Made by a program: the position numbers and the translations under genes. Shown here piece after piece: positions 18,569 to 27,059 of a stretch of DNA of 64,000 nucleotides; the stretch's first letter is position 1, and each line of letters begins with the position of its first letter. The DNA is from Terriglobales bacterium (GTDB taxonomy: Bacteria; Acidobacteriota; Terriglobia; Bryobacterales; Bryobacteraceae): contig JAIXQP010000049.1 of NCBI GenBank assembly GCA_027485675.1, forward strand, positions 1 through 64,000, in the 5' to 3' direction. The notes under the pieces were generated by a model. It was not told the origin of the DNA, did no database searches, and was given only the letters and a program-made list of their open reading frames with translations.

Positions 18569-20278
18569 CTACGGGAGACGGATTTTTAGCGCCGGGCTCC
18601 GCACCCCGGCCGCCGTAACCGTCACCTCCGGCTCCCCCGTCAACCCGGCCGGAATCCGCGCGTTGATCTGATACAGCCCCGCAAACCCCGGCGCCAAACC
18701 GCTATAGAGCACTTCCGCCGCCCGCCCGCCGATCGACACCGTCACCGTCTCCCGTGTCAACGCCAGCGGATTCGCCGGCGCCGCCGCCCCGTTCGCCGGC
18801 CGGTTCGTCACATCGCCCAACCCGGTCGCGAACAACGACACCACGCCCCCCGTAAACGTCACCGCCGCATACTGCCCGTCGCCCGAAAACAGCGCCGGCT
18901 GCACCGTTCGCAGCGGAATCACCGCAATCGGCGCTGTCGCCCCGCCCACCGTCAGGCTCACCTCGGCCTGCACGCTCGGCAGCGCATAGGGAATGAAGAA
19001 ATTGATCTGCGTCGGCGTCACCGCATAAAGCCCCACCGGCGTCCCGTTCACCCGCACCGTCACCCCGCCCAGCGTCGTGGGCAGCGGGTACCGCTCGGCC
19101 GCGCTCGTCCCGGTCACCCCCGGCAGCGCCGTCGTGAAAATCGTTCCAATCCCCCCCGGCGCCAAACCCGTCGCAAAGCTCGCCGCGTTCGTCACCGCCC
19201 GGATCTGCCACGGCGCCGCCACCGCCACAATCCGCGAAACCACCCCGTCGATGTTCACGAGGTACAACTCGCCGGCCTCATCCTCGCCGAACGCCGAAAC
19301 CTGCTGCCCCGTCGCGCCAAACCGCACCGTCGCACCCGCCTTGTGCCCCCAAACGTTCCCGTTGCAGTAGTCCGCAAACAGGTACGTCCCCCGCAGCTCC
19401 GGATACTGGGTTCCTTTATAAACGAACCCACCGGTTACCGAACAACCCTCGCTCCGGCCATAGACAAACACCGGCCGAACCAGGTCCGTCCGCGCCTCGC
19501 AATTCCGGTCGTCCTGGCAGGCGTTGCCTTCCATCAGGCTCCAACCATAGTTCAAACCCTTCGGCGCCCCATTCGGTTCAAAGTCGATCTCTTCCCAACG
19601 GTTCTGCCCCACGTCCCCGGCCCACATATCGCCCGTCTCCCGGTCAAACGAAAACCGCCACGGGTTCCGCCACCCGCTCGACCAGATTTCCGGCTGCGGG
19701 TCCTGGCTCCCCTCAGTATCCAGCCGCACCATCTTCCCGAGCAGCGTCGCCGGGTTCTGACTGTTCTTCTGCGGATCGTTCGCCGACCCGCCGTCCCCCA
19801 TGCCCACGTACAACAGCCCATCCTTCGGATGAAACAGAATCTGGCCGCCATTGTGGTTCGTAAACGGCTGCCGCACCCGCAGCACCACCTGTTCATTCGC
19901 CGAATCGGCCACGTTCTCGTCCGCCGTCAGCCGCACCCGCGCCACAATCGTCTCCTGCTGCCGGTTGACGTAGTTGATATAGAAATAGCGTTTCTGCGCA
20001 AACCCCGGCGGAAACGCCAGGCCCAACAAGCCCATCTCCCCGCTGTAGCGCACCCGCGACTGAATATCGAGCAGCGGCGTCGGCCGCAGCGCCCCGTTCG
20101 CCCAAACGCGAATCACCCCCGGCTGCTCCACCACGAACAGCCGGCCCGACCCGTCGCCCGCGTGCGTCACCTGCACCGGCGCCCGCAATCCCGTGATCAG
20201 GGGATCGTATCGCAGGGCAGGGAACTGCGCCGCCAAAGGCAACGCCAGCAGCAAGAAAAAGCCGGGCAACCACCGCAT
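18569..20278 (-). CDS. exported PQQ-dependent sugar dehydrogenase with TIGR03437-like C-terminus
   Basis: A 569-residue exported protein with a signal peptide (MRWLPGFFLLLALPLAAQ). The first 370 residues form a glucose/sorbosone dehydrogenase propeller: GLRAPVQVTHAGDGSGRLFV, NHNGGQILFHPKDGLLYVG with the catalytic-type His, and EEIDFEPNGAPKGLNYGW. The last 190 residues (from about IRAVTNAASFATGLAPGGIG) match what I recall of the TIGR03437 domain, seen in many exported proteins of Solibacter and relatives. Such enzymes oxidise sugars in the periplasm with PQQ. The start is ATG 20278; an upstream ATG at 20344 would overlap the preceding gene and spoil the signal peptide. Confidence 0.85.
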   Translation of the reverse strand: MRWLPGFFLLLALPLAAQFPALRYDPLITGLRAPVQVTHAGDGSGRLFVVEQPGVIRVWANGALRPTPLLDIQSRVRYSGEMGLLGLAFPPGFAQKRYFYINYVNRQQETIVARVRLTADENVADSANEQVVLRVRQPFTNHNGGQILFHPKDGLLYVGMGDGGSANDPQKNSQNPATLLGKMVRLDTEGSQDPQPEIWSSGWRNPWRFSFDRETGDMWAGDVGQNRWEEIDFEPNGAPKGLNYGWSLMEGNACQDDRNCEARTDLVRPVFVYGRSEGCSVTGGFVYKGTQYPELRGTYLFADYCNGNVWGHKAGATVRFGATGQQVSAFGEDEAGELYLVNIDGVVSRIVAVAAPWQIRAVTNAASFATGLAPGGIGTIFTTALPGVTGTSAAERYPLPTTLGGVTVRVNGTPVGLYAVTPTQINFFIPYALPSVQAEVSLTVGGATAPIAVIPLRTVQPALFSGDGQYAAVTFTGGVVSLFATGLGDVTNRPANGAAAPANPLALTRETVTVSIGGRAAEVLYSGLAPGFAGLYQINARIPAGLTGEPEVTVTAAGVRSPALKIRLP

Positions 20279-20282
20279 CGGG

Positions 20283-21470
20283 TTATCCTCCGTGTACGAA
20301 GTGCGTAATCGTTTCGATGTGATACGTCTGGGGAAAGAGATCAATTAATTGGCACCGGTCGATGGAATACCCCGCCGCCAACAACAACTTCGCGTCGCGC
20401 GCCAATGTCGACGGGTCGCACGAAACCACCGCAATCCGCCCCGGCTGCAGCCGGATCAGGTCCTTCACCACGCTCGCGCCCAGCCCCGCCCGCGGCGGGT
20501 CCGCCAACACGAACTGCGGCTTCCGCTGCATCGTCTCCAAAAACAAATCCGCGCTCGCCCGGTGATGCTCCACGGTCTTCTTCGCCCGGTTGGCGTTGAA
20601 CACCAGATCCTCCACCGCCGACTTCGAACTCTCCACCGCCACCACCTTCGTGAAGCGGTCCGAAAGCGGCAGGCTGAACAGCCCCACGCCCGCGTAAATC
20701 TCCAGCGCCAGCTCCCCGGTTGCATCGCCAATCGCCGCCGCCACCAGCTTCTTCAACAGAAACCGGTTCACCTGGAAGAACGATTTATGGCTCACCCGGA
20801 AGCCCTCGTACTCCAGCGGCCCCGTAATCGCCCCCGGAATCTCGGCCTCGCACCAATCGAAAAACTGCCGCGCCACGCGCCGCCCCGCCATCGTCTCGAT
20901 GACGTTCAGCTGCACCTCTTTCTCGTTCGTGAAGAGCTCGAGCGACCGCACAAACCCCGGCCACCGCGAGTTCTTCAACATCCCGCGAATCACGCGAATG
21001 CACTCGTTCAGCTTCGGCGACGAGATCGGGCACTGCTCAATCGCCTGCAGCTTATGCGATCCGCCCTCCCGGAAGCCAATCCTGGTTCCGTCAATGTGCA
21101 ACTGGATCCGGTTCCGGTAGCCCCACGGGTTCCCCGTAATCGTCCCGACCTCACCGGGAATCTCCATCCGGCCAATCCGCGAGAACACCTCGCGCACAAT
21201 GGCCACCTTCTGCTCCACCTGAAACGGGTAAGCGGCGTGCTGATAGTGGCAGCCCCCGCACGTTCCAAAGTGGGGACACGACGGCTCCACCCGCTGCGGC
21301 GACGGCGTCAACACCTCTTCAACGCGCGCCTCCAGCATATCTTTGCGCTCCCGCGCCACGGCCACCCGCACCTGTTCGGCCGGCAGAACGTACGGCGTCA
21401 GCACCACGCGGCCTTCATGACGGCTCAGTCCATCGCCGCCATAAACCAATTTTTCAACTTCTATTTGCAC
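20283..21470 (-). CDS. 23S rRNA (uracil-C5)-methyltransferase, RlmD/RumA type
   Basis: A 395-residue enzyme with an N-terminal TRAM domain (VEKLVYGGDGLSRHEGRVV). A 4Fe-4S site is formed by CPHFGTCGGC (about 65-74) and a fourth cysteine in QCPISSPKLN, and a SAM domain ends with the catalytic Cys in VVSCDPSTLARD. Enzymes of this class methylate U1939 (RlmD) or U747/U54 of rRNA or tRNA, so the exact target is uncertain. The start is GTG 21470. It is divergent from trpS with 37 bases between, and its product precedes the sugar dehydrogenase by 4 bases. Confidence 0.88.
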   Translation of the reverse strand: MQIEVEKLVYGGDGLSRHEGRVVLTPYVLPAEQVRVAVARERKDMLEARVEEVLTPSPQRVEPSCPHFGTCGGCHYQHAAYPFQVEQKVAIVREVFSRIGRMEIPGEVGTITGNPWGYRNRIQLHIDGTRIGFREGGSHKLQAIEQCPISSPKLNECIRVIRGMLKNSRWPGFVRSLELFTNEKEVQLNVIETMAGRRVARQFFDWCEAEIPGAITGPLEYEGFRVSHKSFFQVNRFLLKKLVAAAIGDATGELALEIYAGVGLFSLPLSDRFTKVVAVESSKSAVEDLVFNANRAKKTVEHHRASADLFLETMQRKPQFVLADPPRAGLGASVVKDLIRLQPGRIAVVSCDPSTLARDAKLLLAAGYSIDRCQLIDLFPQTYHIETITHFVHGG

Positions 21471-21507
21471 TGTCTTCTATTGTGGACTAGTAGACTGGAA
21501 GATTGCG

Positions 21508-22500
21508 ATGAAAGCACGCGTCTTCTCCGGGATGCAGCCCACCGGAAACCTTCACATAGGCAACTATCTTGGCGCCCTACGAAATTGGGTGAAGCTGCAG
21601 CATGACTACGAATGCATCTTTTGCATCGTCGATCTCCATGCCATCACCGTCTATCAGCCCCCGGCCGAACTGCGTGAAAAAATCCGCCAGGTTGCCGGCC
21701 TCTATCTCGCCGCCGGCATCGACCCCAAGATCACCGCGCTCACCGTCCAGTCCAGCGTCCCCCAGCATGCCGAACTCGGCTGGCTGCTCACCTGCGTCAC
21801 CCCCCTTGGCTGGCTCGAACGCATGACGCAATTTAAGGCCAAGGCCGAAGCGGCGGAAACCATCGGCGACGGTCTCCTCCAATACCCCGTGCTGATGGCC
21901 GCCGACGTCCTGCTCTACAACGCCGCCGTCGTCCCCGTCGGTGACGACCAGCGCCAGCACATGGAGCTCACCCGCGATATCGCCGAACGCTTCAACAGCC
22001 TCTACGGCGAAACCTTCGTCGTGCCGCAGACGAGCCTCCCCATGGTCGGCGCCCGCGTCATGGGCCTCGATGATCCCACCAAGAAAATGAGCAAGTCCAC
22101 CGCCGGCTCCGGCCACGCCATCGGCCTGCTCGACAAGCCTGAAGAGGCCCGCAAAAAAATCATGCGCGCCACCACGGATTCAAACCCCGCGGTCGACTTT
22201 GAAACCATGGGCCCCGGCGTGCAAAATCTCCTTGGGATCTTCCAGGCTTTTACTGATTGGTCCCAGGACGAAATGCATCGCCACTTCACCGGCATGCGCT
22301 ACGGCGACCTGAAGAAGCAGGTGGCCGAAGCCGTCCTCGCCGGCCTCGCGCCCATCCAGCAGCGCTACGCCGAACTCATGCAGGATCCCGGCTACCTCGA
22401 AAGCATCCTGCAGGAAGGCCGCGACCGCGTCACCCCCACCGCCGCCGGCATCGTGAAAACCGTCAAAGAACGCATGGGACTCTACACCATCGCCCCCTAA
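21508..22500 (+). CDS. trpS: tryptophanyl-tRNA synthetase
   Basis: A 330-residue class I synthetase of normal bacterial TrpS length. The HIGH-type motif is in PTGNLHIGNYLGAL (residues about 11-24) and the KMSKS loop in KKMSKSTAGS. It charges tRNA-Trp. TAGACT at 21491-21496 may be its -10 element. An MFS exporter follows by 4 bases on the same strand. Confidence 0.96.
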   Translation: MKARVFSGMQPTGNLHIGNYLGALRNWVKLQHDYECIFCIVDLHAITVYQPPAELREKIRQVAGLYLAAGIDPKITALTVQSSVPQHAELGWLLTCVTPLGWLERMTQFKAKAEAAETIGDGLLQYPVLMAADVLLYNAAVVPVGDDQRQHMELTRDIAERFNSLYGETFVVPQTSLPMVGARVMGLDDPTKKMSKSTAGSGHAIGLLDKPEEARKKIMRATTDSNPAVDFETMGPGVQNLLGIFQAFTDWSQDEMHRHFTGMRYGDLKKQVAEAVLAGLAPIQQRYAELMQDPGYLESILQEGRDRVTPTAAGIVKTVKERMGLYTIAP

Positions 22501-22504
22501 TCGT

Positions 22505-23845
22505 ATGACGGAGCGCCGCCGCGTCACCATCCCCGACTACTGGAAGCTCCTCCGCGGCAACCGCAACTACCGGCTGCTGTGGACCTCCCAGATTATTAGC
22601 GAAATCGGCGATTGGTTCTTCACGCTGGCGCTCTATAACCTCCTGCTCGACTTCACCGGCAAGGCCGAATCCATCGGCTTCGCCTTCGTCCTCCAGGTGC
22701 TCCCGCAGTGCCTCACCGCCCCGGCCGCCGGCGTACTCAACGATCGCATCAGCCGCCGCAAGGTCATGATCCTCGCCGACCTCGCCCGCGCCGCCATCAT
22801 CGGCTGCATGCTCTTCGTCCGCTCGCCGGAGATGCTGCCGCTGCTCTACGTCCTGCTCTTCCTCGAAACCGTCATGTGGGGCCTCTTTGAACCGGCCCGC
22901 GCCGCCGTGGTCCCCAACATCACCAAAGGCGACGAGATCTTCGTCGGTAACGCCCTCAGTTCCACCACCTGGAGCTTCAACTTCGCCATGGGCTTCACGG
23001 TCGGTGGAGTCGCCCTCGCCCTCCTCGGCCGTGAAGCCGTGTTTGCCATCGACGCCTGCTCCTTCCTCATCTCCGCCATGCTCGTCCGCCGCATGTCCTT
23101 CCATGAGCCCCACGCCGAAGGCCACGCCCCCCTCCATTGGCGCGACCTGCTCGATTTCAAGCCCATCGCCGAAGGCATCCGCTACGTCAAGCGGGACGGC
23201 CGCATGTTCGCCACCCTCTTCGTCAAGTCCGGCAACTCCATCATCGCCTCCAACTGGGTGCTGCTCACCATGCTTGGCCGCGACCGCTTCGCCGTCAACT
23301 GGCTCGGCGTCGAGCCGGAACGCGCCGCCGCCCTCGGCGTCAGCGTGCTGATGGGCTGCCGCGGCATCGGCGCCCTCACCGGCCCCATCCTGCAGGGCTA
23401 CGTCGCCGGCCGCAACCAAACCCGCCAACGCTATGCCATCCTGATCGGTTTCGTCTTGGCTTCGTTTGGTTATTTCCTGCTCAGCCAGGCGCCCAATCTG
23501 GTCACGGCCTGCCTCGCCGTCATCATTGCCCACCTCGGCAGCACCATCACCTGGGTCGGCTCCACCATCCTGCTCCAACTCAATACGGAAGACAAATTCC
23601 GCGGCCGCGTCTTCTCGGCCGAGTTCGGCATCGCCGTCATCGTTATGTCCCTCGCCAGCTCCTCCGCCGGCATGTTTATCGACCACGGCTGGACCCCGCA
23701 GCAAGTCGCCGGTCTCACCGCCGCCCTGCTCCTAATCCCCATTGTCTTCTGGGCTACTGTTCTCTCGAAGTGGGAACAACTTCGATCGCCGCAAACCCCT
23801 CCGCCAACTCCGGCGGCGTCAACCGCTTCGCCAGACGCTCCATAG
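22505..23845 (+). CDS. MFS exporter (EntS-like)
   Basis: A 446-residue protein with twelve membrane segments, of the large MFS_3/EntS subgroup (QIISEIGDWFFTLALYNLLL near the start, then NDRISRRKVMILADLARAAI as the signature loop). Such proteins often export siderophores, drugs or lipids. The last 30 residues are Pro/Thr/Ser-rich and hydrophilic. The 3' end overlaps the convergent kinase gene by 92 bases, and that whole tail lies in the overlap. Confidence 0.82.
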   Translation: MTERRRVTIPDYWKLLRGNRNYRLLWTSQIISEIGDWFFTLALYNLLLDFTGKAESIGFAFVLQVLPQCLTAPAAGVLNDRISRRKVMILADLARAAIIGCMLFVRSPEMLPLLYVLLFLETVMWGLFEPARAAVVPNITKGDEIFVGNALSSTTWSFNFAMGFTVGGVALALLGREAVFAIDACSFLISAMLVRRMSFHEPHAEGHAPLHWRDLLDFKPIAEGIRYVKRDGRMFATLFVKSGNSIIASNWVLLTMLGRDRFAVNWLGVEPERAAALGVSVLMGCRGIGALTGPILQGYVAGRNQTRQRYAILIGFVLASFGYFLLSQAPNLVTACLAVIIAHLGSTITWVGSTILLQLNTEDKFRGRVFSAEFGIAVIVMSLASSSAGMFIDHGWTPQQVAGLTAALLLIPIVFWATVLSKWEQLRSPQTPPPTPAASTASPDAP

Positions 23846-24218
23846 CCTCTACCGGCACTCTCCGTTGCCGCGCCGCGTTGCGCTCCAAACAAACCGCCAG
23901 CGGCACCTCGAAGTACAACGCCACGCACTCCGCCCCGTACCAGTCGGCGATCTTGATCCACTGCCGCCGCTCCTTCCGCGTCAGGTTCGTCGCGTCGATA
24001 TAGCTCGCCGCCGCTCCTAACTCGAGCCGCCTCCGCAGCAGCCGCCGCAACTCGGCAAACACCACCCCGTGAATCGTCTGGTCCGCCTCGTCATCCCGCA
24101 GCAGGAACCGCATCGCATCGGACGACAGCGCCGCCACCCCGCGCTCGGCGAGCCACGTGGACTTGCCCGCCGCCGGCAAGCCCACCAGCACATACACCCG
24201 CTGCTTAGGCGAGGACAT
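23754..24218 (-). CDS. small P-loop kinase/ATPase
   Basis: A 154-residue protein with Walker A GLPAAGKST at 13-21, a conserved DAMRFLLRDDEADQTIHGVV segment, then DATNLTRKERRQW and a lid helix (ERNAARQRRVPVEAMERL). The layout is that of the polynucleotide-kinase-like/zeta-toxin-like AAA_33 family, which phosphorylates small molecules or nucleic acid ends. The substrate is unknown. Its start overlaps the end of the acyl-CoA dehydrogenase gene by 14 bases, so it belongs to the end of the beta-oxidation operon, although its role there is unclear. Confidence 0.8.
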   Translation of the reverse strand: MSSPKQRVYVLVGLPAAGKSTWLAERGVAALSSDAMRFLLRDDEADQTIHGVVFAELRRLLRRRLELGAAASYIDATNLTRKERRQWIKIADWYGAECVALYFEVPLAVCLERNAARQRRVPVEAMERLAKRLTPPELAEGFAAIEVVPTSREQ

Positions 24219-25923
24219 ACCGCTGCGCTGTCAGTAGCCGTTGGGCAATCTCCTGCCGCAGCGCGATCGTGTTCACCGGTTCAAACTTCGTCAACCGCTT
24301 CAACGCCGCGAGTTGAATCCGCAGGTCGTCGCCCTCGGCACAAGCCGCCAGCACCATCCGCGCGTACCGCTCCACCTCTTCCATCGCTTCCTGCAAAAAC
24401 ACCGCCGTCATCTTCGGCGCCACGCTATGCTTCTGGCTCCGCAACTGCACGGACTCCATGGCGAACGCCTGCATCGAAATATCGCACAGCGCCGCCAGAA
24501 TCTCCTGCTGGCTATCGAGCTCCGTCATGTACTTTTGGTAAGCGACGCCCAGGCACAGCAGCGCGATCTTCTTCGCGTTCTTCACGAGGTCCGGCGGCCC
24601 GCCCGCCAGGCTCGGCCCGGCCAGGAGTTCGCCCTGCAACTTCTTCACGGCCGCCACCAGCGGCAACTGTCCCCGCTGCGCCCGCTTCAGAATCATGCCG
24701 GTCGCCAGCATCCGGTTGATCTCGTTCGTCCCTTCAAAGATCCGGTTGATCCGCGAATCCCGATACGCCCGCTCCACCAGGTAATCCTGGTGATACCCAT
24801 AGCCGCCGTGGATCTGCACGCCCTCGTCCACCACGTAGTCCAGCGCCTCGCTCGCAAACACCTTGATATAGGAGCACTCGGCCGCAAACTCTTCGACGGC
24901 CTTCAGCTTCACGGCCGCTGCATCCGGCTGCGCCCAACTCCAACCGGTCAGCTTTTCTTCAATCATCCCCGTGACGCGATAGCTCATCGTCTCGGCGGCA
25001 AAGGTCTTGATGGCCATCTCGGCCAGCTTCGCCTGAATCATGCCGAACTGCGAAATTGTCTTGCCGAACGCCACCCGCTGCTTGGCGTACTTGAGCGAAA
25101 GCTGCAGCACGTTCTTCATGCCGCCCACCGCGAACGGCCCCAGCTTCAGCCGCCCCAGGTTCAGAATGTTGAACGCGATGATGTGCCCGCGGCCAATCTC
25201 GCCCAGCACGTTCTCCGCCGGCACCTTCACGTTGTCGAGGAACACGGGCGTCGTCGAACTGCCCTTGATGCCCATCTTCTTCTCTTCCGCCCCGGCCGAA
25301 ACGCCCGGCGTCGAGCGCTCGACGAGAAACGCCGTGAACTTCTCGCCGCCCACTTTCGCAAACACCGTATAAAGGTCCGCCGCGCCCCCGTTGGTGATCC
25401 ACATCTTCTGGCCGTTCAGCGTGTAGTCGGTCCCGTCTTCCGACAGGTCCGCCCGCGTCTTCGCCGCCAGCGCGTCCGATCCCGCCTCCGGCTCGCTCAA
25501 GCAGTAAGCCCCAATCAACTCGGCCGAAGCCAGCCGCGTCAGGTACTTCTCCTTCTGCGCCGGCGTCCCATAGAGCAGCACCGGCAACGTTCCAATGCCG
25601 CTATGCGCCCCGTGCCAACCCGCGTAGGAGCCGTCTTTGGCGATCCCCTCGGCCACAATCATCGCCGAGGTCAGGTCCATCTCCATGCCGCCGTACACTT
25701 CCGGCACCAGCACCGCGGTCAGCCCAATCTCGGCCGACTTCTTCAGCACCCGCACGGCCACGCCCGGCTCCTGATGCTGAATCGCCTCCAGGTTCGGCTC
25801 AATCTCTTTGGCCGAAAACTCCTCGGTCGCCTTCGCAATCGCGCGATGCTCCTCGGTGAAGTCCTCCGGGGTGAACACCTGCGCCGCTGTCTGGTCTTCT
25901 ACTAAAAATCCGCCGCCTTGCAT
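24205..25923 (-). CDS. acyl-CoA dehydrogenase (FadE type)
   Basis: A 572-residue flavoenzyme for the first step of beta-oxidation. The N, middle and C-terminal acyl-CoA dehydrogenase domains are all present: AYCLSEPEAGSDALAAKT is the middle-domain signature, and HGGYGYHQDYLVERAYRD with IFEGTNEINRML marks the C-terminal domain. It is longer than the usual 380 residues because of an additional C-terminal helical domain of about 150 residues, as in FadE-like and very-long-chain types. It is the third gene of the fad operon, 4 bases after the thiolase. Confidence 0.92.
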   Translation of the reverse strand: MQGGGFLVEDQTAAQVFTPEDFTEEHRAIAKATEEFSAKEIEPNLEAIQHQEPGVAVRVLKKSAEIGLTAVLVPEVYGGMEMDLTSAMIVAEGIAKDGSYAGWHGAHSGIGTLPVLLYGTPAQKEKYLTRLASAELIGAYCLSEPEAGSDALAAKTRADLSEDGTDYTLNGQKMWITNGGAADLYTVFAKVGGEKFTAFLVERSTPGVSAGAEEKKMGIKGSSTTPVFLDNVKVPAENVLGEIGRGHIIAFNILNLGRLKLGPFAVGGMKNVLQLSLKYAKQRVAFGKTISQFGMIQAKLAEMAIKTFAAETMSYRVTGMIEEKLTGWSWAQPDAAAVKLKAVEEFAAECSYIKVFASEALDYVVDEGVQIHGGYGYHQDYLVERAYRDSRINRIFEGTNEINRMLATGMILKRAQRGQLPLVAAVKKLQGELLAGPSLAGGPPDLVKNAKKIALLCLGVAYQKYMTELDSQQEILAALCDISMQAFAMESVQLRSQKHSVAPKMTAVFLQEAMEEVERYARMVLAACAEGDDLRIQLAALKRLTKFEPVNTIALRQEIAQRLLTAQRYVLA

Positions 25924-25927
25924 CGCC

Positions 25928-27055
25928 TTAAATCCTCTCGAAAATTCCGGCCGCGCCTTGTCCGCCGCCGATGCACATCGTCACCATGCCGTAGCGGTGC
26001 CCGCCCCGCTCCATCTCCCGCAGAATCGTCGCGGTCAACTTCGCGCCCGTGCAACCCAACGGATGCCCCAGCGCCAGCGCCCCGCCGTTTACGTTCACCC
26101 GCTCCGGCGGCAAGCCCGCCTCGCGGATCACGGCCAGCGCCTGCACGGCGAATGCCTCGTTCAACTCAATCACGCCAATGTCATCAAGCGTCAACCCGGC
26201 CAACTTCAGCGCCTTCGGAATCGCCGCCACCGGGCCAATCCCCATGATCTCCGGCGCCACGCCCCCGACGGCAAAACTAACGAACCGCGCCCGCGGCTTC
26301 AATCCCAACGCCGCCGCCCGGCTCGCCGACATCACCAGCGCCGCCGCCGCCCCGTCCGAGGTCTGCGACGAGTTGCCCGCCGTCACCGTTCCCTTCACAT
26401 GAAACGCCGGCTTCAGTTTCGCCAGCGCCTCCATCGACGTATCCGCCCGCGGTCCCTCGTCTTTACGAAACGAACCCACCGGGATCAACTCGTCGTCGAA
26501 CTTTCCGCTCTCCTGCGCCGCAATCGCCTTCTGGTGACTGGCCAACGCAAACGCGTCCTGCTCCTCGCGGCTGATGCCGTAGCGCCGCTGCAGGTTCTCC
26601 GCCGTCAGGCCCATATTGATGTAGATCTCCGGCCGGTGCTCCACCATCCACGGGTTCGGCGCAATCCGCATCAGCGCAAGCGGGAGCATGCTCATGCTCT
26701 CCGTCCCGCCCGCCACCAGCGTCTCCGCCATACCCGCACGGATCCGCTCGGCCGCCATGGCAATCGCCTGCAAGCCCGACGAGCAGAACCGGTTGATCGT
26801 CACTCCACAAACCGTCTCCGGCAACCCCGCCCGCAGCGCGGCGACGCGTGCCACGTTCATCCCGCTCTCGCCCTCCGGCGTCGCGCAGCCCAGAATCACA
26901 TCTTCAATCTCTTCCCGCGCAACGGCCGGATACCGGGCTAAAAGCCCCTCGATCGCGATCGCCGCCAGATCATCCGGCCGCGTCAGCCGCAGCGCCCCGC
27001 GCGGCGCTTTGCCGACGGGGGTCCGTACGCAATCCACAATTACGGCTTCATTCAT
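25928..27055 (-). CDS. acetyl-CoA C-acyltransferase (thiolase, FadA type)
   Basis: A 375-residue thiolase that splits 3-ketoacyl-CoA to acetyl-CoA and a shortened acyl-CoA. The nucleophile is C91 in [13 protein letters not shown], the catalytic His is in [15 protein letters not shown], and the second cysteine is in [13 protein letters not shown]. It lies 4 bases after the hydroxyacyl-CoA dehydrogenase gene and 4 bases before the acyl-CoA dehydrogenase gene, so the three form one operon in the order of Bacillus fadN-fadA-fadE. Confidence 0.94.
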   Translation of the reverse strand: MNEAVIVDCVRTPVGKAPRGALRLTRPDDLAAIAIEGLLARYPAVAREEIEDVILGCATPEGESGMNVARVAALRAGLPETVCGVTINRFCSSGLQAIAMAAERIRAGMAETLVAGGTESMSMLPLALMRIAPNPWMVEHRPEIYINMGLTAENLQRRYGISREEQDAFALASHQKAIAAQESGKFDDELIPVGSFRKDEGPRADTSMEALAKLKPAFHVKGTVTAGNSSQTSDGAAAALVMSASRAAALGLKPRARFVSFAVGGVAPEIMGIGPVAAIPKALKLAGLTLDDIGVIELNEAFAVQALAVIREAGLPPERVNVNGGALALGHPLGCTGAKLTATILREMERGGHRYGMVTMCIGGGQGAAGIFERI

Positions 27056-27059
27056 CGCT

